A stretch of 64,000 nucleotides of DNA from Butyrivibrio sp. INlla21 (GCF_900116875.1 NZ_FPCC01000009.1:80981-144980), one strand, 5' to 3'; counted from the stretch's first letter, positions 8,643 to 18,200 are shown. The notes: generated by a model not told the origin, from the sequence alone. Numbers and translations: made by a program.

Positions 8643-9437
8643 TTATAATGAGGCTATTGCCTTCTTTGGACACTTTGCCACGCAAACGCCGCAATGTGCG
8701 CATTTTTCCTGGTCTATCGAGGCCACATTGTTATCAACTGTTATTGCTCCGGCAGGACAATTTTTTTCGCAGATATGGCAAGCGATACATCCCGCTTTGC
8801 AATAAGAGTTAACGATTTTTCCCATATCTTGTGATTTGCATGCAACTGCTTCCTGTGCATCATAAGGTATGAGATCTATAAGGTGGTTAGGACAGATATC
8901 AGCGCACTTACCGCAGGCCTTACATTTCTCTTTATCCACTACGGCAACACCGTTTACGATGTGGATCGCATCAAACTGACATACGGATACGCATGAGCCG
9001 CCGCCGAGACATCCATATGAACAGGTCTTTGCTCCGCCTCCGGGTGCCTGTGACATAAGTCTGCAATCGCTTACTCCGACATAATCATATTTCTTCTCAG
9101 CGTTATCGCAGTTACCGTTACAGTGTACAAAAGCAACCTTACGAGCCATATCGCCCGCTTCAACGCCCATAATAGCCGAAATAGCAGCTGCTACCGGAGC
9201 ACCTCCTACAGGACACTGTGATACGGCTGCCTCACCTTTTGCGATAGCCGAAGCACATCCCGAACATCCCGGATATCCGCATCCGCCGCAGTTATTTCCC
9301 GGAAGAACTTCCAGAATAGCTGCTTCTTTTTCATCTACATCAACATGCAACTTCATGTCTGCAAGACCGAGGATAATACCTATAGCAATTCCAACGCCTG
9401 CTACAACCGCCGTTGCAATGATTATTCCAATAATCAT
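8643..9437 (-). CDS. rnfB: Rnf complex subunit B, iron-sulfur electron entry protein
   Basis: RnfB receives electrons from reduced ferredoxin and passes them into the membrane-bound Rnf complex, which reduces NAD while pumping sodium or protons. The 264-residue protein has an N-terminal membrane helix (about residues 1-26), then the Fe4S4 motif CGGCGYPGCSGC, then ferredoxin-type cysteine clusters (CKACGKCADICP, CIACHICEKNCP, CAHCGVCVAKCP). It is the last gene of rnfCDGEAB, 13 bp after rnfA, with a GGAGATG ribosome binding site. The multiple C-terminal clusters are typical of clostridial RnfB. Confidence 0.97.
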   Translation of the reverse strand: MIIGIIIATAVVAGVGIAIGIILGLADMKLHVDVDEKEAAILEVLPGNNCGGCGYPGCSGCASAIAKGEAAVSQCPVGGAPVAAAISAIMGVEAGDMARKVAFVHCNGNCDNAEKKYDYVGVSDCRLMSQAPGGGAKTCSYGCLGGGSCVSVCQFDAIHIVNGVAVVDKEKCKACGKCADICPNHLIDLIPYDAQEAVACKSQDMGKIVNSYCKAGCIACHICEKNCPAGAITVDNNVASIDQEKCAHCGVCVAKCPKKAIASL

Positions 9438-9450
9438 AAGTTCATCTCCT

Positions 9451-10038
9451 TCACTTCAAAGCCGAGAATCCGGTAAATGCAATAGCCATGAGTCCGGAAG
9501 TAAGAAGTACCATTGGCATTCCCTTAAATGACTCGGGGATGTCGTTGTACTCCATCTTTTCACGAAGTCCTGCCAAAATAACTATCGCAATTGTGAAACC
9601 TACAGCTGTTGCAAATCCGCAAACAGTACTCTGTAAGATTGAATAGCCGTCTGTTACGTTGTTGAGAGCAACACCGAGAACCGCGCAGTTGGTGGTAATA
9701 AGAGGAAGATACACACCAAGTGCTCTGTAAAGTGAAACAACATACTTTTTGAGTACCATCTCAACAAACTGTACCAGCATGGCAATAACAAGGATGAATA
9801 CTATTGTCTGCAGATAAGAAAGATCCAAAGGATTCAGGATAAACTTATAAATAATGCTACAAACCAAAGAAGCAAGCGTGATAACGAATACACACGCTCC
9901 TCCCATTCCGAGAGCGGTGTCGGTCTTCTTGGAAACTCCAAGGAAAGGACACAGTCCGAGGAACTGGCTAAGTACTACGTTATTAACAAGTGAGGCTGAT
10001 ATCATAAGTCCCACAAGGCTCATAATCTGTTGTGCCAT
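9451..10038 (-). CDS. rnfA: Rnf complex subunit A, membrane protein
   Basis: A 195-residue integral membrane subunit with six hydrophobic segments, homologous to RnfE and NqrE. Together with RnfE it forms the core that carries an iron-sulfur centre and the ion path. Visible: LVNNVVLSQFLGLCPFLGVS near the N-terminus and ITTNCAVLGVAL in the middle, each with the conserved cysteine found in this family. It starts 2 bp after rnfE stops. Confidence 0.97.
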   Translation of the reverse strand: MAQQIMSLVGLMISASLVNNVVLSQFLGLCPFLGVSKKTDTALGMGGACVFVITLASLVCSIIYKFILNPLDLSYLQTIVFILVIAMLVQFVEMVLKKYVVSLYRALGVYLPLITTNCAVLGVALNNVTDGYSILQSTVCGFATAVGFTIAIVILAGLREKMEYNDIPESFKGMPMVLLTSGLMAIAFTGFSALK

Positions 10039-10040
10039 AA

Positions 10041-10733
10041 TTATTCAGCCTCCTTTCTCTTTGCTGCGTTTGCTTTGATCTTGTTCATCGTCGCAATAAG
10101 GAATGCAAGAACGATAAATGCACCGGCCTGCTGTATAAAGATGCTGATGGGCTTATATCCCGAAAGGAAAGCACCTACGGCTCCGGGTACAACAGTTCCC
10201 TCACCGAGTATCTGTACATCAAATGCTGTGCCCGCACCGATAAACTCTCTTACAAGACCGATTGTCGTAATAGCACAGGTAAAGCCGATTCCCATTCCTA
10301 TTCCGTCAAAGAAAGAAGGTATGATTCCGTGCTTACTTGCATATGCTTCCGCTCTTCCGAAGATGATACAGTTAACAACGATAAGAGGGATATACACTCC
10401 GAGTGCGCTGTTAAGTGCGGGAACGTAAGCCTGCATAAGAAGCTGAACCAAGGTAACGAAGGAAGCAATAACAACTATGAAAGACGGGATCCTGACTGTA
10501 GCGGGGATTGTCTTACGAAGTGCTGCGATAACCGCGTTACTTAATGCCAAAACAAATGTTGTTGCAAGTCCCATTCCAAGTCCGTTGATCGCGGATGAAG
10601 TAACCGCAAGAGTGGGACACATACCGATCATAAGTACTAAAGTAGGATTTTCAGCAATGAGGCCGTTAAAAAATCTCTCGGCCGGAGTATCCTGCTTGAA
10701 GCCCAAAGCTCCTTTTTTTACATTGTCACTCAT
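10041..10733 (-). CDS. rnfE: Rnf complex subunit E, membrane protein
   Basis: A 230-residue integral membrane subunit, paralogous to RnfA. The conserved segments LVLMIGMCPTLAVTSS and IPLIVVNCIIFGRAEA carry the two cysteines that pair with those of RnfA around a shared iron-sulfur centre (known for the family). The ATG at 10733 overlaps the rnfG stop codon by one base (TGATG), and GGAGG lies six bases upstream, so translation is coupled. Confidence 0.97.
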   Translation of the reverse strand: MSDNVKKGALGFKQDTPAERFFNGLIAENPTLVLMIGMCPTLAVTSSAINGLGMGLATTFVLALSNAVIAALRKTIPATVRIPSFIVVIASFVTLVQLLMQAYVPALNSALGVYIPLIVVNCIIFGRAEAYASKHGIIPSFFDGIGMGIGFTCAITTIGLVREFIGAGTAFDVQILGEGTVVPGAVGAFLSGYKPISIFIQQAGAFIVLAFLIATMNKIKANAAKRKEAE

Positions 10734-11341
10734 CACTGTCCTCCTTTCAAAACATTCTCAAAATATGTGATTGAAGCGTTAACTCCGTTGGTTATCGCTC
10801 TTGAAGTTATCGTAGCGCCCGAGATCGCTTCAATCTGAGAAGAAGGACTTGTGAGCTGTCCGTTCTTAACTACGCTAAACTGCTGTGCCTGCTTGTTCTC
10901 AAACTGAGGAACGATTACCTTCTCGGCATTCATTCCAAGTCCGGGAGTCTCGGCAATTGAGATAATGGAAATTCCGTTTACATTTCCGTCGTTCTTTATT
11001 CCGACCGTATATGTGATGAAATCTCCATATCCCTTGGATGAAACTCTTATAACATATCCAAGAGGTGCTCCGGATGCATCCTTAGCTTCTTTTACATCCT
11101 CGATGGTAACACCTGTAAGTCCGGAAACCGCTGAAGCTGCTCCGTCAGCATTAAGCTCTACGTCGTCAAAAGTCGCTGCATCGGCGAATACCGACATATT
11201 GGCCTTGTCCTGCGCAAGCTTAGCCTGAAGTGCGATAGGATCCTTGGTAACCTGATAAACAAGTCCAAGCAAAACTCCCGCAACAAGAGTAATAGCAAAA
11301 AGAACCAAGGCGTTTTTGATCATGCTCTTTGCATCATTCAT
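10733..11341 (-). CDS. rnfG: Rnf complex subunit G, covalent FMN protein
   Basis: A 202-residue subunit with one N-terminal membrane helix (about residues 8-28) and an extracytoplasmic domain. The motif SGATITSRAITNGV near residue 170 contains the threonine that takes covalently bound FMN in this family. It overlaps rnfD by 4 bp (ATGA) and rnfE by 1 bp. It carries electrons on the outer face of the membrane between RnfD and the RnfA/E core. Confidence 0.96.
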   Translation of the reverse strand: MNDAKSMIKNALVLFAITLVAGVLLGLVYQVTKDPIALQAKLAQDKANMSVFADAATFDDVELNADGAASAVSGLTGVTIEDVKEAKDASGAPLGYVIRVSSKGYGDFITYTVGIKNDGNVNGISIISIAETPGLGMNAEKVIVPQFENKQAQQFSVVKNGQLTSPSSQIEAISGATITSRAITNGVNASITYFENVLKGGQ

Positions 11342-12288
11342 GCTTTCTTCGCCTCCTTCTTTGCAGTTTTCTTAATTCCGAAAGCTCTCGGAATCGTGAA
11401 TTTCTCAATAAGAGGAACCAAAAGGTTGCCTATTACGATCGCATAGGAAACACCCTCTGCGTTGGAACCGAAAATACGGAACACGCCTGTGAGTATTCCA
11501 AGGATAAATCCGTAAATATATCTTCCCTTGGGTGTTATCGGACATGTCACATAGTCGGTTGCCATAAAGAAAGCACCGAGCATAAGTCCGCCACCTGCAA
11601 GGTGCGCTGAAATATAAGCCCAGTTAAATCCGTATCCTCCGAAGAGCCCTACAAATATCGCAAATGTGATTATGTAGGTAAACGGAATAACATAGTCGAT
11701 AATTCCGAGCGCAAACAGGATCATCGCACCGATCGCAATGCAAAGCATTGAGGTCTCACCGATTGTTCCGCCCGTTCTACCAATGAGCATATCCATTATA
11801 TTGACATCAGCGCCTGCTTTAAGGTTAGCAAGCGGTGTTGCCCCCGTGTATGTATCGGTAACGAAGTTGGTCATAAGGGCGGGAAAAGATATCACGAGGA
11901 ATAATCTTCCGCCGAGTGCGGGATTCATGAAGTTCTGGCCAAGTCCGCCAAAGAGCTGCTTAACCAAAATTATCGCAAATACACCGCCAAGTACCGGTAC
12001 CCAGAACGGTACGGTTGAAGGCAGGTTCATTCCCAGAAGAAGTCCTGTTACAACCGCCGAAAGGTCGCCTATAGTTACACGCTTGTGCATGGCTTTCTCA
12101 TAGATAAACTCAGATAAAACACAAGAAGCCACGGACAGCAAAAGAATAATCAGAGCATCCGGCCCGAAATTGTAAATACCAAAGCCTGCTGCCGGTAAAA
12201 GCGCAATTACAACCCACATCATGATGTTGGACGTGGTAGTGTTTGCTCTTACATGCGGGTTGGATGACACTCTTTTCATATCACTCAT
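11338..12288 (-). CDS. rnfD: Rnf complex subunit D, membrane FMN protein
   Basis: A 316-residue polytopic membrane subunit of the NqrB/RnfD family. The FMN attachment motif is visible as TYTGATPLANLK near residue 160. The protein starts with a short cytoplasmic segment rich in Ser/Asn (SSNPHVRANTTT), as usual. It lies 16 bp after rnfC and overlaps rnfG by 4 bp, with GGGAGGG upstream of the start. Confidence 0.97.
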   Translation of the reverse strand: MSDMKRVSSNPHVRANTTTSNIMMWVVIALLPAAGFGIYNFGPDALIILLLSVASCVLSEFIYEKAMHKRVTIGDLSAVVTGLLLGMNLPSTVPFWVPVLGGVFAIILVKQLFGGLGQNFMNPALGGRLFLVISFPALMTNFVTDTYTGATPLANLKAGADVNIMDMLIGRTGGTIGETSMLCIAIGAMILFALGIIDYVIPFTYIITFAIFVGLFGGYGFNWAYISAHLAGGGLMLGAFFMATDYVTCPITPKGRYIYGFILGILTGVFRIFGSNAEGVSYAIVIGNLLVPLIEKFTIPRAFGIKKTAKKEAKKA

Positions 12289-12304
12289 TAAAAATGTCCC
12301 TCCC

Positions 12305-13621
12305 TTACTTTTTCCTGTTAGCCAGCTGAATCTTTCTCATACCCTTGATCAGCTGAGTGAGCTGACGTCTTGCAGGGCAGATATAACTGCAGCATCCGCA
12401 TTCACAGCATTCCATTCCGTACATATCAAGGAATGCCTTTTCGTTGTTGTGTTCAACGGCATCGGCAAGGTTCTTGGGGATAAGTCTCTCGGGACATACC
12501 TCCACACATCTTGCACAGTTGATACATGCGCTCGGTTCAAGGGCTGAAACCTCGTCCTTGGTAAGGCATGTAAGAGCTGAAGCCGTCTTGGTTGTGGGAA
12601 CATCAAGGTCAAAGAGTGCAAATCCCATCATGGGACCGCCTGATATGATCTTGGCAGGCTCAGTCTTGAAGCCGCCTGCGTCCTCAAGAAGCTCCTTGTA
12701 ATTTGTTCCTATTCTTACTTTATAGTTTCTGGGATCGGCAACCGCATCACCGGTAATGGTAACGATCCTCTCCATGAGAGGTCTTCCCTCTTTTACCGCT
12801 CTGCAGACAGCACAAAGAGTATCAACGTTATCAACGATACATCCCGCATCGGCAGGGAGCATCGAAGAGTTGATCTCTCTTCCCGTAACCGCATAAATAA
12901 GCATACGCTCAGCGCCCTCAGGATATTTGGTCTTGACGGGCTTAACGCTTATCTTCTCTTCATCTTTAGTTAATTCCTGGAATTTCGCGATCGCGTCGGG
13001 TTTATTGTCCTCTATCGCAAGAATACCTCTGGCTTTTGGGAAAATACTGACAGCAATCTTAAGACCTTCCAAAAGAAGCTCCGGCTCCTCTATCATACGT
13101 CTGTAGTCAGATGTAAGATAAGGCTCACACTCCGAGCAATTGGCTATAACATAGTCAATCTTGTCCGGTTCCTTCGGAGAAAACTTAACCGCAGTAGGGA
13201 ATCCTGCTCCTCCCATTCCTACTACGCCGGCCTCTCTGACCGCTGCAATCTTGTCCTCCGCTGTCATCTCCTCGTATGGTTTGAGTGGCTTAAACTCCAC
13301 CTCTTCATACTTCTCATCGTTCTCTACGATGATACTCTCGCACATAGCGCCGGTAGCCAGCCTGCGCTTCTCAATAGCCTTAACCGTACCTGATACGGTC
13401 GAGTAAATCGGTGCCGAAACAAAACCGCCGGCTTCCGCAATCTTTTGTCCTGTAAGAACGTGATCCCCAACAGCGACAATTGCCTTGGCCGGTGCACCGA
13501 TGTGCTGAGACAACGGATAAACCAAGTCACCTTTTGGTAGCACTGATTTAATGGGCTTGTCCTTAGTAAGTTCCTTGCCTTCATAAGGATGGATGCCGCC
13601 CTTAAAAGTACCTCTTGCCAT
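12305..13621 (-). CDS. rnfC: Rnf complex subunit C, NADH/FMN and iron-sulfur subunit
   Basis: First gene of the Rnf operon. The 438-residue cytoplasmic protein passes electrons to NAD. Visible in order: an N-terminal barrel-sandwich domain (PLSQHIGAPAKAIV), the FMN/NAD Rossmann part with VVGMGGAGFPTAVK near residue 135, an SLBB-like segment, and two Fe4S4 motifs, CINCARCVEVCP and CCECGCCSYICP, near the C-terminus. Ribosome binding site AAGGGTAGGAA. The gene order C-D-G-E-A-B is the clostridial/Acetobacterium order, pointing to an energy-conserving ferredoxin:NAD oxidoreductase. Confidence 0.97.
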   Translation of the reverse strand: MARGTFKGGIHPYEGKELTKDKPIKSVLPKGDLVYPLSQHIGAPAKAIVAVGDHVLTGQKIAEAGGFVSAPIYSTVSGTVKAIEKRRLATGAMCESIIVENDEKYEEVEFKPLKPYEEMTAEDKIAAVREAGVVGMGGAGFPTAVKFSPKEPDKIDYVIANCSECEPYLTSDYRRMIEEPELLLEGLKIAVSIFPKARGILAIEDNKPDAIAKFQELTKDEEKISVKPVKTKYPEGAERMLIYAVTGREINSSMLPADAGCIVDNVDTLCAVCRAVKEGRPLMERIVTITGDAVADPRNYKVRIGTNYKELLEDAGGFKTEPAKIISGGPMMGFALFDLDVPTTKTASALTCLTKDEVSALEPSACINCARCVEVCPERLIPKNLADAVEHNNEKAFLDMYGMECCECGCCSYICPARRQLTQLIKGMRKIQLANRKK

Positions 13622-13687
13622 TTCCTACCCTTCTTTCATATTTTAGATGTGTACCCGAAAAGAATAATCGGGTGAAAAATTTAACAA

Positions 13688-13740
13688 TTTAATTATACTA
13701 TATTTTCACGGTAAAATGCTGAGAAATCGAAAAAAAGTTT
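13688..13740 (-). promoter_or_regulatory. Likely rnf operon promoter region
   Basis: A TATAAT hexamer lies on the minus strand near 13692-13697, about 70 bp upstream of rnfC, inside an AT-rich block. I see no convincing -35 box, so only the -10 element is supported. Confidence 0.35.
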
Positions 13741-13798
13741 AAGAGGAAATGTGATACAATATGGTAGTAGGCGATTTCGGAAAGTGAGATTTTTTATC

Positions 13799-14995
13799 AT
13801 GATCAAGACAAACGAAGCTTTGACCTTTAGTGAAGACCATATAATTCATTCACTGCCCAAGATTCTGGGATGTTCAAATAAGGATATTCTTTTCATTGAT
13901 ATAGAGACTACGGGGCTGTCACTTCGAAGTTCAGACCTTTATCTTATAGGTGCTTCATATTATAAGGACGGAAGCTGGCAGATCTGCCAATTTTTCGCAG
14001 AAGACATCAATCAGGAAAAAGAGATCCTGGAAGCTTTTTCGGAGTTTTCAAAAGGCTTTTCAAAAGTGCTCCACTACAACGGAGACAGATTCGATATCCC
14101 CTATATAAAAAGCAAGCTTGAAAAACACGGCTTGCCCAATATTTTCGAAGACATGGACTCGATCGATATCTACAAAAAAATAGGTCCATACAAAAGACAG
14201 CTTGGACTCATGGACTGTAAACAAAAAACAGTCGAGCTCTATCTTGGTATCAACAGAGAAGATAAATACGACGGCGGTAAACTCATACCGATTTATAAGA
14301 ACTATGAACAAAGCAAAAATAAGGAAGCGCTTAAGCTGCTTCTTTTGCATAACTTCGAAGACGTAAAGGGCATGTTCGGCATACTTCCGATGCTGCAGTA
14401 CAGCACGTATTTCGCCATGTTCAGAAATCTTCCCAAGGTATCCGTTAAATGCGATGAAGATATCGATGATGAAAAATATTGCCCGGACTGGAGCAACAAA
14501 CTCCCCGTCAAAGCTGTCAAAGTACAGGCCAATCAATACGATGACATGGACGGTCATTCAAGAAAAGAAATCTTCATGAAGCTCAACATGGCAATGGCTC
14601 TGCCTTGCTCTCTGACAGGCAATTATGAAGGCTTTTATCTAAAGACAAACGGAAATGAAGCTACGCTTCGTCTTCCTTTATATGAGACAGAGCTTAAGTA
14701 CTTTTATGCCAATTACAAGGATTACTTCTATCTTCCAAAAGAAGATATGGCGATCCATAAATCCATCGCTTCATTCGTAGACAAGGCATACCGTGAGAAG
14801 GCAAAACCCGAGACCTGTTACACCAAGAAAGAAGGTCAGTTCCTTAAGGAATGGGATCTTGTTTTTTCACCTTTCTTCAAAAAAGATTATGAGGATAAAA
14901 ACTTCTATTTTGACCTCAGTGAAAACATGAAAAAGAGCCGTTTTGCGATGAGCTTATATGCATCTCATGTAATGGCTAAGATATTGGAAATATGA
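13799..14995 (+). CDS. RNase H-like domain protein (YprB-like)
   Basis: A 398-residue protein with an N-terminal DEDD-type exonuclease fold. Visible: FIDIETTGL near residue 35, holding the first Asp/Glu pair, and LHYNGDRFDIPYIKSKL near residue 95 with the second acidic site; these are typical of the RNase_H_2 domain found in B. subtilis YprB. The C-terminal half is not recognisable. I prefer ATG at 13799 to GTG at 13751, because a -10-like TACAAT sits at about 13756-13761, which would put the transcript start downstream of the GTG. Nucleic-acid cleavage is inferred from the fold. Confidence 0.8.
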   Translation: MIKTNEALTFSEDHIIHSLPKILGCSNKDILFIDIETTGLSLRSSDLYLIGASYYKDGSWQICQFFAEDINQEKEILEAFSEFSKGFSKVLHYNGDRFDIPYIKSKLEKHGLPNIFEDMDSIDIYKKIGPYKRQLGLMDCKQKTVELYLGINREDKYDGGKLIPIYKNYEQSKNKEALKLLLLHNFEDVKGMFGILPMLQYSTYFAMFRNLPKVSVKCDEDIDDEKYCPDWSNKLPVKAVKVQANQYDDMDGHSRKEIFMKLNMAMALPCSLTGNYEGFYLKTNGNEATLRLPLYETELKYFYANYKDYFYLPKEDMAIHKSIASFVDKAYREKAKPETCYTKKEGQFLKEWDLVFSPFFKKDYEDKNFYFDLSENMKKSRFAMSLYASHVMAKILEI

Positions 14996-15040
14996 TCATA
15001 AAAAATGATCGAGTGAACCAAGCACCACTTGATCTTACAC

Positions 15041-15086
15041 AGAACAGCGGCCCGGGGGAATATGCCACCCGAGCCGCTGCTCTGTT
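15041..15086 (-). terminator. Long hairpin downstream of cheR
   Basis: An 18-bp stem (about 15039-15056 with 15068-15085) that is complete as minus-strand RNA with two G-U pairs, but has two A-C mismatches as plus-strand RNA. It is 26 bp beyond the cheR stop. No U-tract follows on minus, so it is a stable 3'-end structure rather than a textbook terminator. Confidence 0.55.
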
Positions 15087-15111
15087 TAGATGTAGAGTTA
15101 GGAGAAAACTA

Positions 15112-15906
15112 TTAGGCTTTAGGCTTCTCGTAATAGAAGGAGTTTTTACGAACGAAGCCTATTTCTTTATAATTTATTATCTGCTCCGTGCTTCCGATAA
15201 AGAGGATTCCGCCGGGAGCAAGTGAATCATAGTACTTTCTGAACACCTCGTCCTTGGCTTCCTCTGTAAAATATATAAGCACGTTTCTGCAGACGATAAG
15301 GTGAAGATCCTTTGGATAGGGATCACGAAGGAGATCTGCCTGTTTAAATGTAACTCTCGACTTGATCTCATCCGACACCTTCATTTTGCCGTCTTCCGTC
15401 TCCGTAAAATACTTGGTCTTAAAATCTGCCGGAACGCCGGCAACCTCTTTTTTGTCATATATAGCCGCTTTTGCTTTCGCAAGAACAACGGCGTCAAGGT
15501 CCGTAGCAAGAATGCTCACCTGATTAAGCGGCATATGCTTGGACAACAACATAACTATCGTGTAAGGCTCATCGCCCGTCGAGCACGCTGCGCTCCATAT
15601 CTTAAGGTTCTTTCCGAACTTGCTCATAAGCTCGGGAACCATCTCTTTATCCATGAGGTGCCACTGATCAGCATTTCTGAAAAACTCCGATACATTGATC
15701 GTCAGATATGAAACAAAAGCATCAAGTGCTTCTCTGTCTTTTTTGATCAGCTCCGCAAAACCGTCATAGCCTTTTACATCGTACTTACCGATCAGCGTAT
15801 CTATTCTTCTCTTCATCTGCTTTTCTTTGTAAGCATTAAGATCAATCTTCGTAAGATCATAAACCGCTTTTTTAAACCACTCATAATCGTAAACCATAGA
15901 TGTCAC
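15112..15906 (-). CDS. cheR: Chemotaxis protein methyltransferase CheR
   Basis: CheR methylates glutamates of chemoreceptors using S-adenosylmethionine. The 264-residue protein has the helical N-terminal domain (residues 1-75), then the Rossmann methyltransferase domain with the SAM motif WSAACSTGDEPYTI near residue 110, the acidic ATDLDAVVLAKAK block, and LIVCRNVLIYF. Start supported by GGAGGGTGAC. It is alone, with no receptor, cheB or cheW beside it; cheC is 8 kb away. A soluble receptor-like gene is at 48.5 kb. Confidence 0.96.
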   Translation of the reverse strand: MTSMVYDYEWFKKAVYDLTKIDLNAYKEKQMKRRIDTLIGKYDVKGYDGFAELIKKDREALDAFVSYLTINVSEFFRNADQWHLMDKEMVPELMSKFGKNLKIWSAACSTGDEPYTIVMLLSKHMPLNQVSILATDLDAVVLAKAKAAIYDKKEVAGVPADFKTKYFTETEDGKMKVSDEIKSRVTFKQADLLRDPYPKDLHLIVCRNVLIYFTEEAKDEVFRKYYDSLAPGGILFIGSTEQIINYKEIGFVRKNSFYYEKPKA

Positions 15907-16041
15907 CCTCCTGATCGGCCTATGTATTTTTGAGCCTAATAATATTTTATAATATAGCAGAATATATGTAAAATTAAATAATTATAAACGACATCTCAAA
16001 CATATTTGATCCCAAAGTGACATCTGTCAAAGAAAATGCTC

Positions 16042-17142
16042 TTAGTCATCCTCAGGCTTTAGTTCATCTCCATAGGTATATACCTCATCGGAGATGCCGA
16101 GCTTCTTGCGATAATCCTTTAAGATATCCTCTATTTCTTCTATGGTGCAAAGCGTCTCATCCGGGTCAACAAAAGCTTCACAGGCTTTCTTATACGCATC
16201 TTCAAGATCTGTGGCATCCTCGCCGTGTTCGTCTTCAGGATAACGGTATTCCACGTCTACTGTTATATACTTTTTATTGTCATAAAAGGTATACCGGTCT
16301 ACATCCACCCTTATGTCATCTCCGCCGATCCGGATACCGTTAATGGTCACATCCTCTTCGGGAGGATCATATTCTGTCTCATATATCGATTCATCCCACT
16401 CATACCACAAATGATACTTTCCTTCAGCATCAAGATATCCGTTAAATCCTCCGTGAGTCATAGCCCCGCCCGAGCCTGATACATATATCATTCCGGAATA
16501 CGTTATGACTGCGGATTGTCTGGCCCAACAGTCCTGAATATAGCATATCTTCAGCTTTCCGCCAAAATTCTTTACTATCAGACTTAAGCCATATCCATGT
16601 GGATCTTCTTCATTATATATGTCCACCATAAGTTCATAGCTTCCATCTAGTCCCAGATCCAGATAGTTCTCACATAGATATTCATCATTCTCCGGGATAT
16701 TGTTTCGATCTATCTGTATCAAGCTTTCAATTTCAGGTAGCGTATAACTTTTTTGCTCAGAGGATAACTCAAATTGATCGCAAAAATCACTGCAGTCTTC
16801 TGAAAATTCAGAGGCCACTTCTCCGTTTATAAATCCCGAATATAGCTTCTCCGACTCTTCATCAAGCGTAATCTCCGATTTATCTTTTCCGTCTATATAA
16901 TCTCTCCATATATCATATGGACTTTGAGACTTATCAGTGGTTGACTCCGCGCCGCCTGCAGCCGTAGCTTCGCTGTCTTTGGAATCCGCTTCAGTAGCTC
17001 GCTCAGAAGCTGTTGACGAATCGGCGGCTCCTTGCGAAGACTCCTCTGCCGGATTTGCAGTTTTGGGCGCGGATGCTTTACTTCCGCACGCGACTAGGCA
17101 TAGACATAGCCCCAGTACAGGTAATAAACTTACTCTTTTCAT
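16042..17142 (-). CDS. Lipoprotein of unknown function
   Basis: A 366-residue secreted lipoprotein. The signal peptide ends in the lipobox LVAC at residues 16-19, followed by a long linker rich in Ala, Ser, Thr and Glu (about residues 20-75) typical of cell-wall-spanning tethers. The remainder is acidic and beta-rich, with DGSYELMVDIYNEE and MIYVSGSGGAMTHGG as recognisable blocks, but matches no family I know. Ribosome binding site AAGGAGAAG. It begins 35 bp after the acyltransferase gene ends, and that gap contains the minus-strand motif AAACGCTTATA. Confidence 0.75.
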   Translation of the reverse strand: MKRVSLLPVLGLCLCLVACGSKASAPKTANPAEESSQGAADSSTASERATEADSKDSEATAAGGAESTTDKSQSPYDIWRDYIDGKDKSEITLDEESEKLYSGFINGEVASEFSEDCSDFCDQFELSSEQKSYTLPEIESLIQIDRNNIPENDEYLCENYLDLGLDGSYELMVDIYNEEDPHGYGLSLIVKNFGGKLKICYIQDCWARQSAVITYSGMIYVSGSGGAMTHGGFNGYLDAEGKYHLWYEWDESIYETEYDPPEEDVTINGIRIGGDDIRVDVDRYTFYDNKKYITVDVEYRYPEDEHGEDATDLEDAYKKACEAFVDPDETLCTIEEIEDILKDYRKKLGISDEVYTYGDELKPEDD

Positions 17143-17177
17143 TTTCTCTTCTCCTTTTATATAAGCGTTTAAAATCT

Positions 17178-18200
17178 TTATGAAGCGGAGCTCAGTGCTC
17201 TGTACATATCAAGCCGCTTCTTGGCGTTTATCAGGACTGCGCAGCAGATTAAATCAAGAATGCATACCACAATCCAATTATAAGAAACCATTCCCCTTAG
17301 AACACTCTTTTGCCAAAAGATCTTGCTATAGTAATTTATCGTGTAGTTAAAGCCCATGATCACTATGGTGTTGCGGCCGAAGAACTTAAGGACCGCGCTT
17401 TTCCTGATCACGTTCTTAAACAAAAGAAGTACAAAGACCGACATTGAAATGCTCCCCAAAATAAACAATGCCGGATACTTACCAAACTCTCTTAAATTGA
17501 TGTCGACCTTGCCGTTTGTGAGTGTGCATAACACAAACGCAGCAAGAAGTGCCGGCATAAGAGCTGCAAAAAGAACCGGCTTCTTCACATAATCCAAATA
17601 AGGTTTAAGATAAAAGCCCACCAACATAAAGCCCGCACCGATTAGCGACAGTCCCATGTGCCATGGAAGTATCGGGCTCTTTATCATATCAAGAGCTATA
17701 TTTACTGCCCAAAAAGCCACAAACATAGCGACTTTAAGCGCCCTGTTCTTTATCTTAAAAACAGCCCATACCACTATCGTACTTAAAAAGATGCAAGGCA
17801 AAAACCACAGCGGTACACTCGTGCCCATTCTCGCTTTCGTACTGTAGGAATAGAGCGCCCAAAATATGCTTCTTGCGCCTTCCTGCGTAAACTCATCAAA
17901 GCTGTAGCCCGAAACAAGATCATAGATAAGCTCAAGTCCTATATTTATTCCGCACAGAATAAAATAAGGTATCAGGTAAGCCTTGAATTTACTTACAACA
18001 AGCTCTTTAAAACCTTTTTCTTCCCATTTGCTTCTGTTATAAAGAAGTCCCGACAGTATAAAGAAAAACGGCATGTGGAAACCATATATAAGCTGCGTTA
18101 AAAGCTTCGGGGCGCCCGAATGTCCTATAAGCATTAGGATTATTACGGCGCCCCTCGCAATATCAATATATTCAGTTCGCGTTCTCGTAAGTTGTTTCAT
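17178..18200 (-). CDS. Membrane acyltransferase (acyltransferase 3 family)
   Basis: A 340-residue polytopic protein with about ten hydrophobic segments. The N-terminal motif EYIDIARGAVIILMLIGHSG with the family's conserved histidine identifies it as an O-acyltransferase 3 member, which moves an acetyl or other acyl group onto cell-surface sugars. The target glycan is unknown. There is no ribosome binding site before the ATG; instead a TATAAT lies at 18209-18204, so the transcript may start at or next to the initiation codon (leaderless). The preceding hairpin at 18212-18239 separates it from rpsA. Confidence 0.85.
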   Translation of the reverse strand: MKQLTRTRTEYIDIARGAVIILMLIGHSGAPKLLTQLIYGFHMPFFFILSGLLYNRSKWEEKGFKELVVSKFKAYLIPYFILCGINIGLELIYDLVSGYSFDEFTQEGARSIFWALYSYSTKARMGTSVPLWFLPCIFLSTIVVWAVFKIKNRALKVAMFVAFWAVNIALDMIKSPILPWHMGLSLIGAGFMLVGFYLKPYLDYVKKPVLFAALMPALLAAFVLCTLTNGKVDINLREFGKYPALFILGSISMSVFVLLLFKNVIRKSAVLKFFGRNTIVIMGFNYTINYYSKIFWQKSVLRGMVSYNWIVVCILDLICCAVLINAKKRLDMYRALSSAS

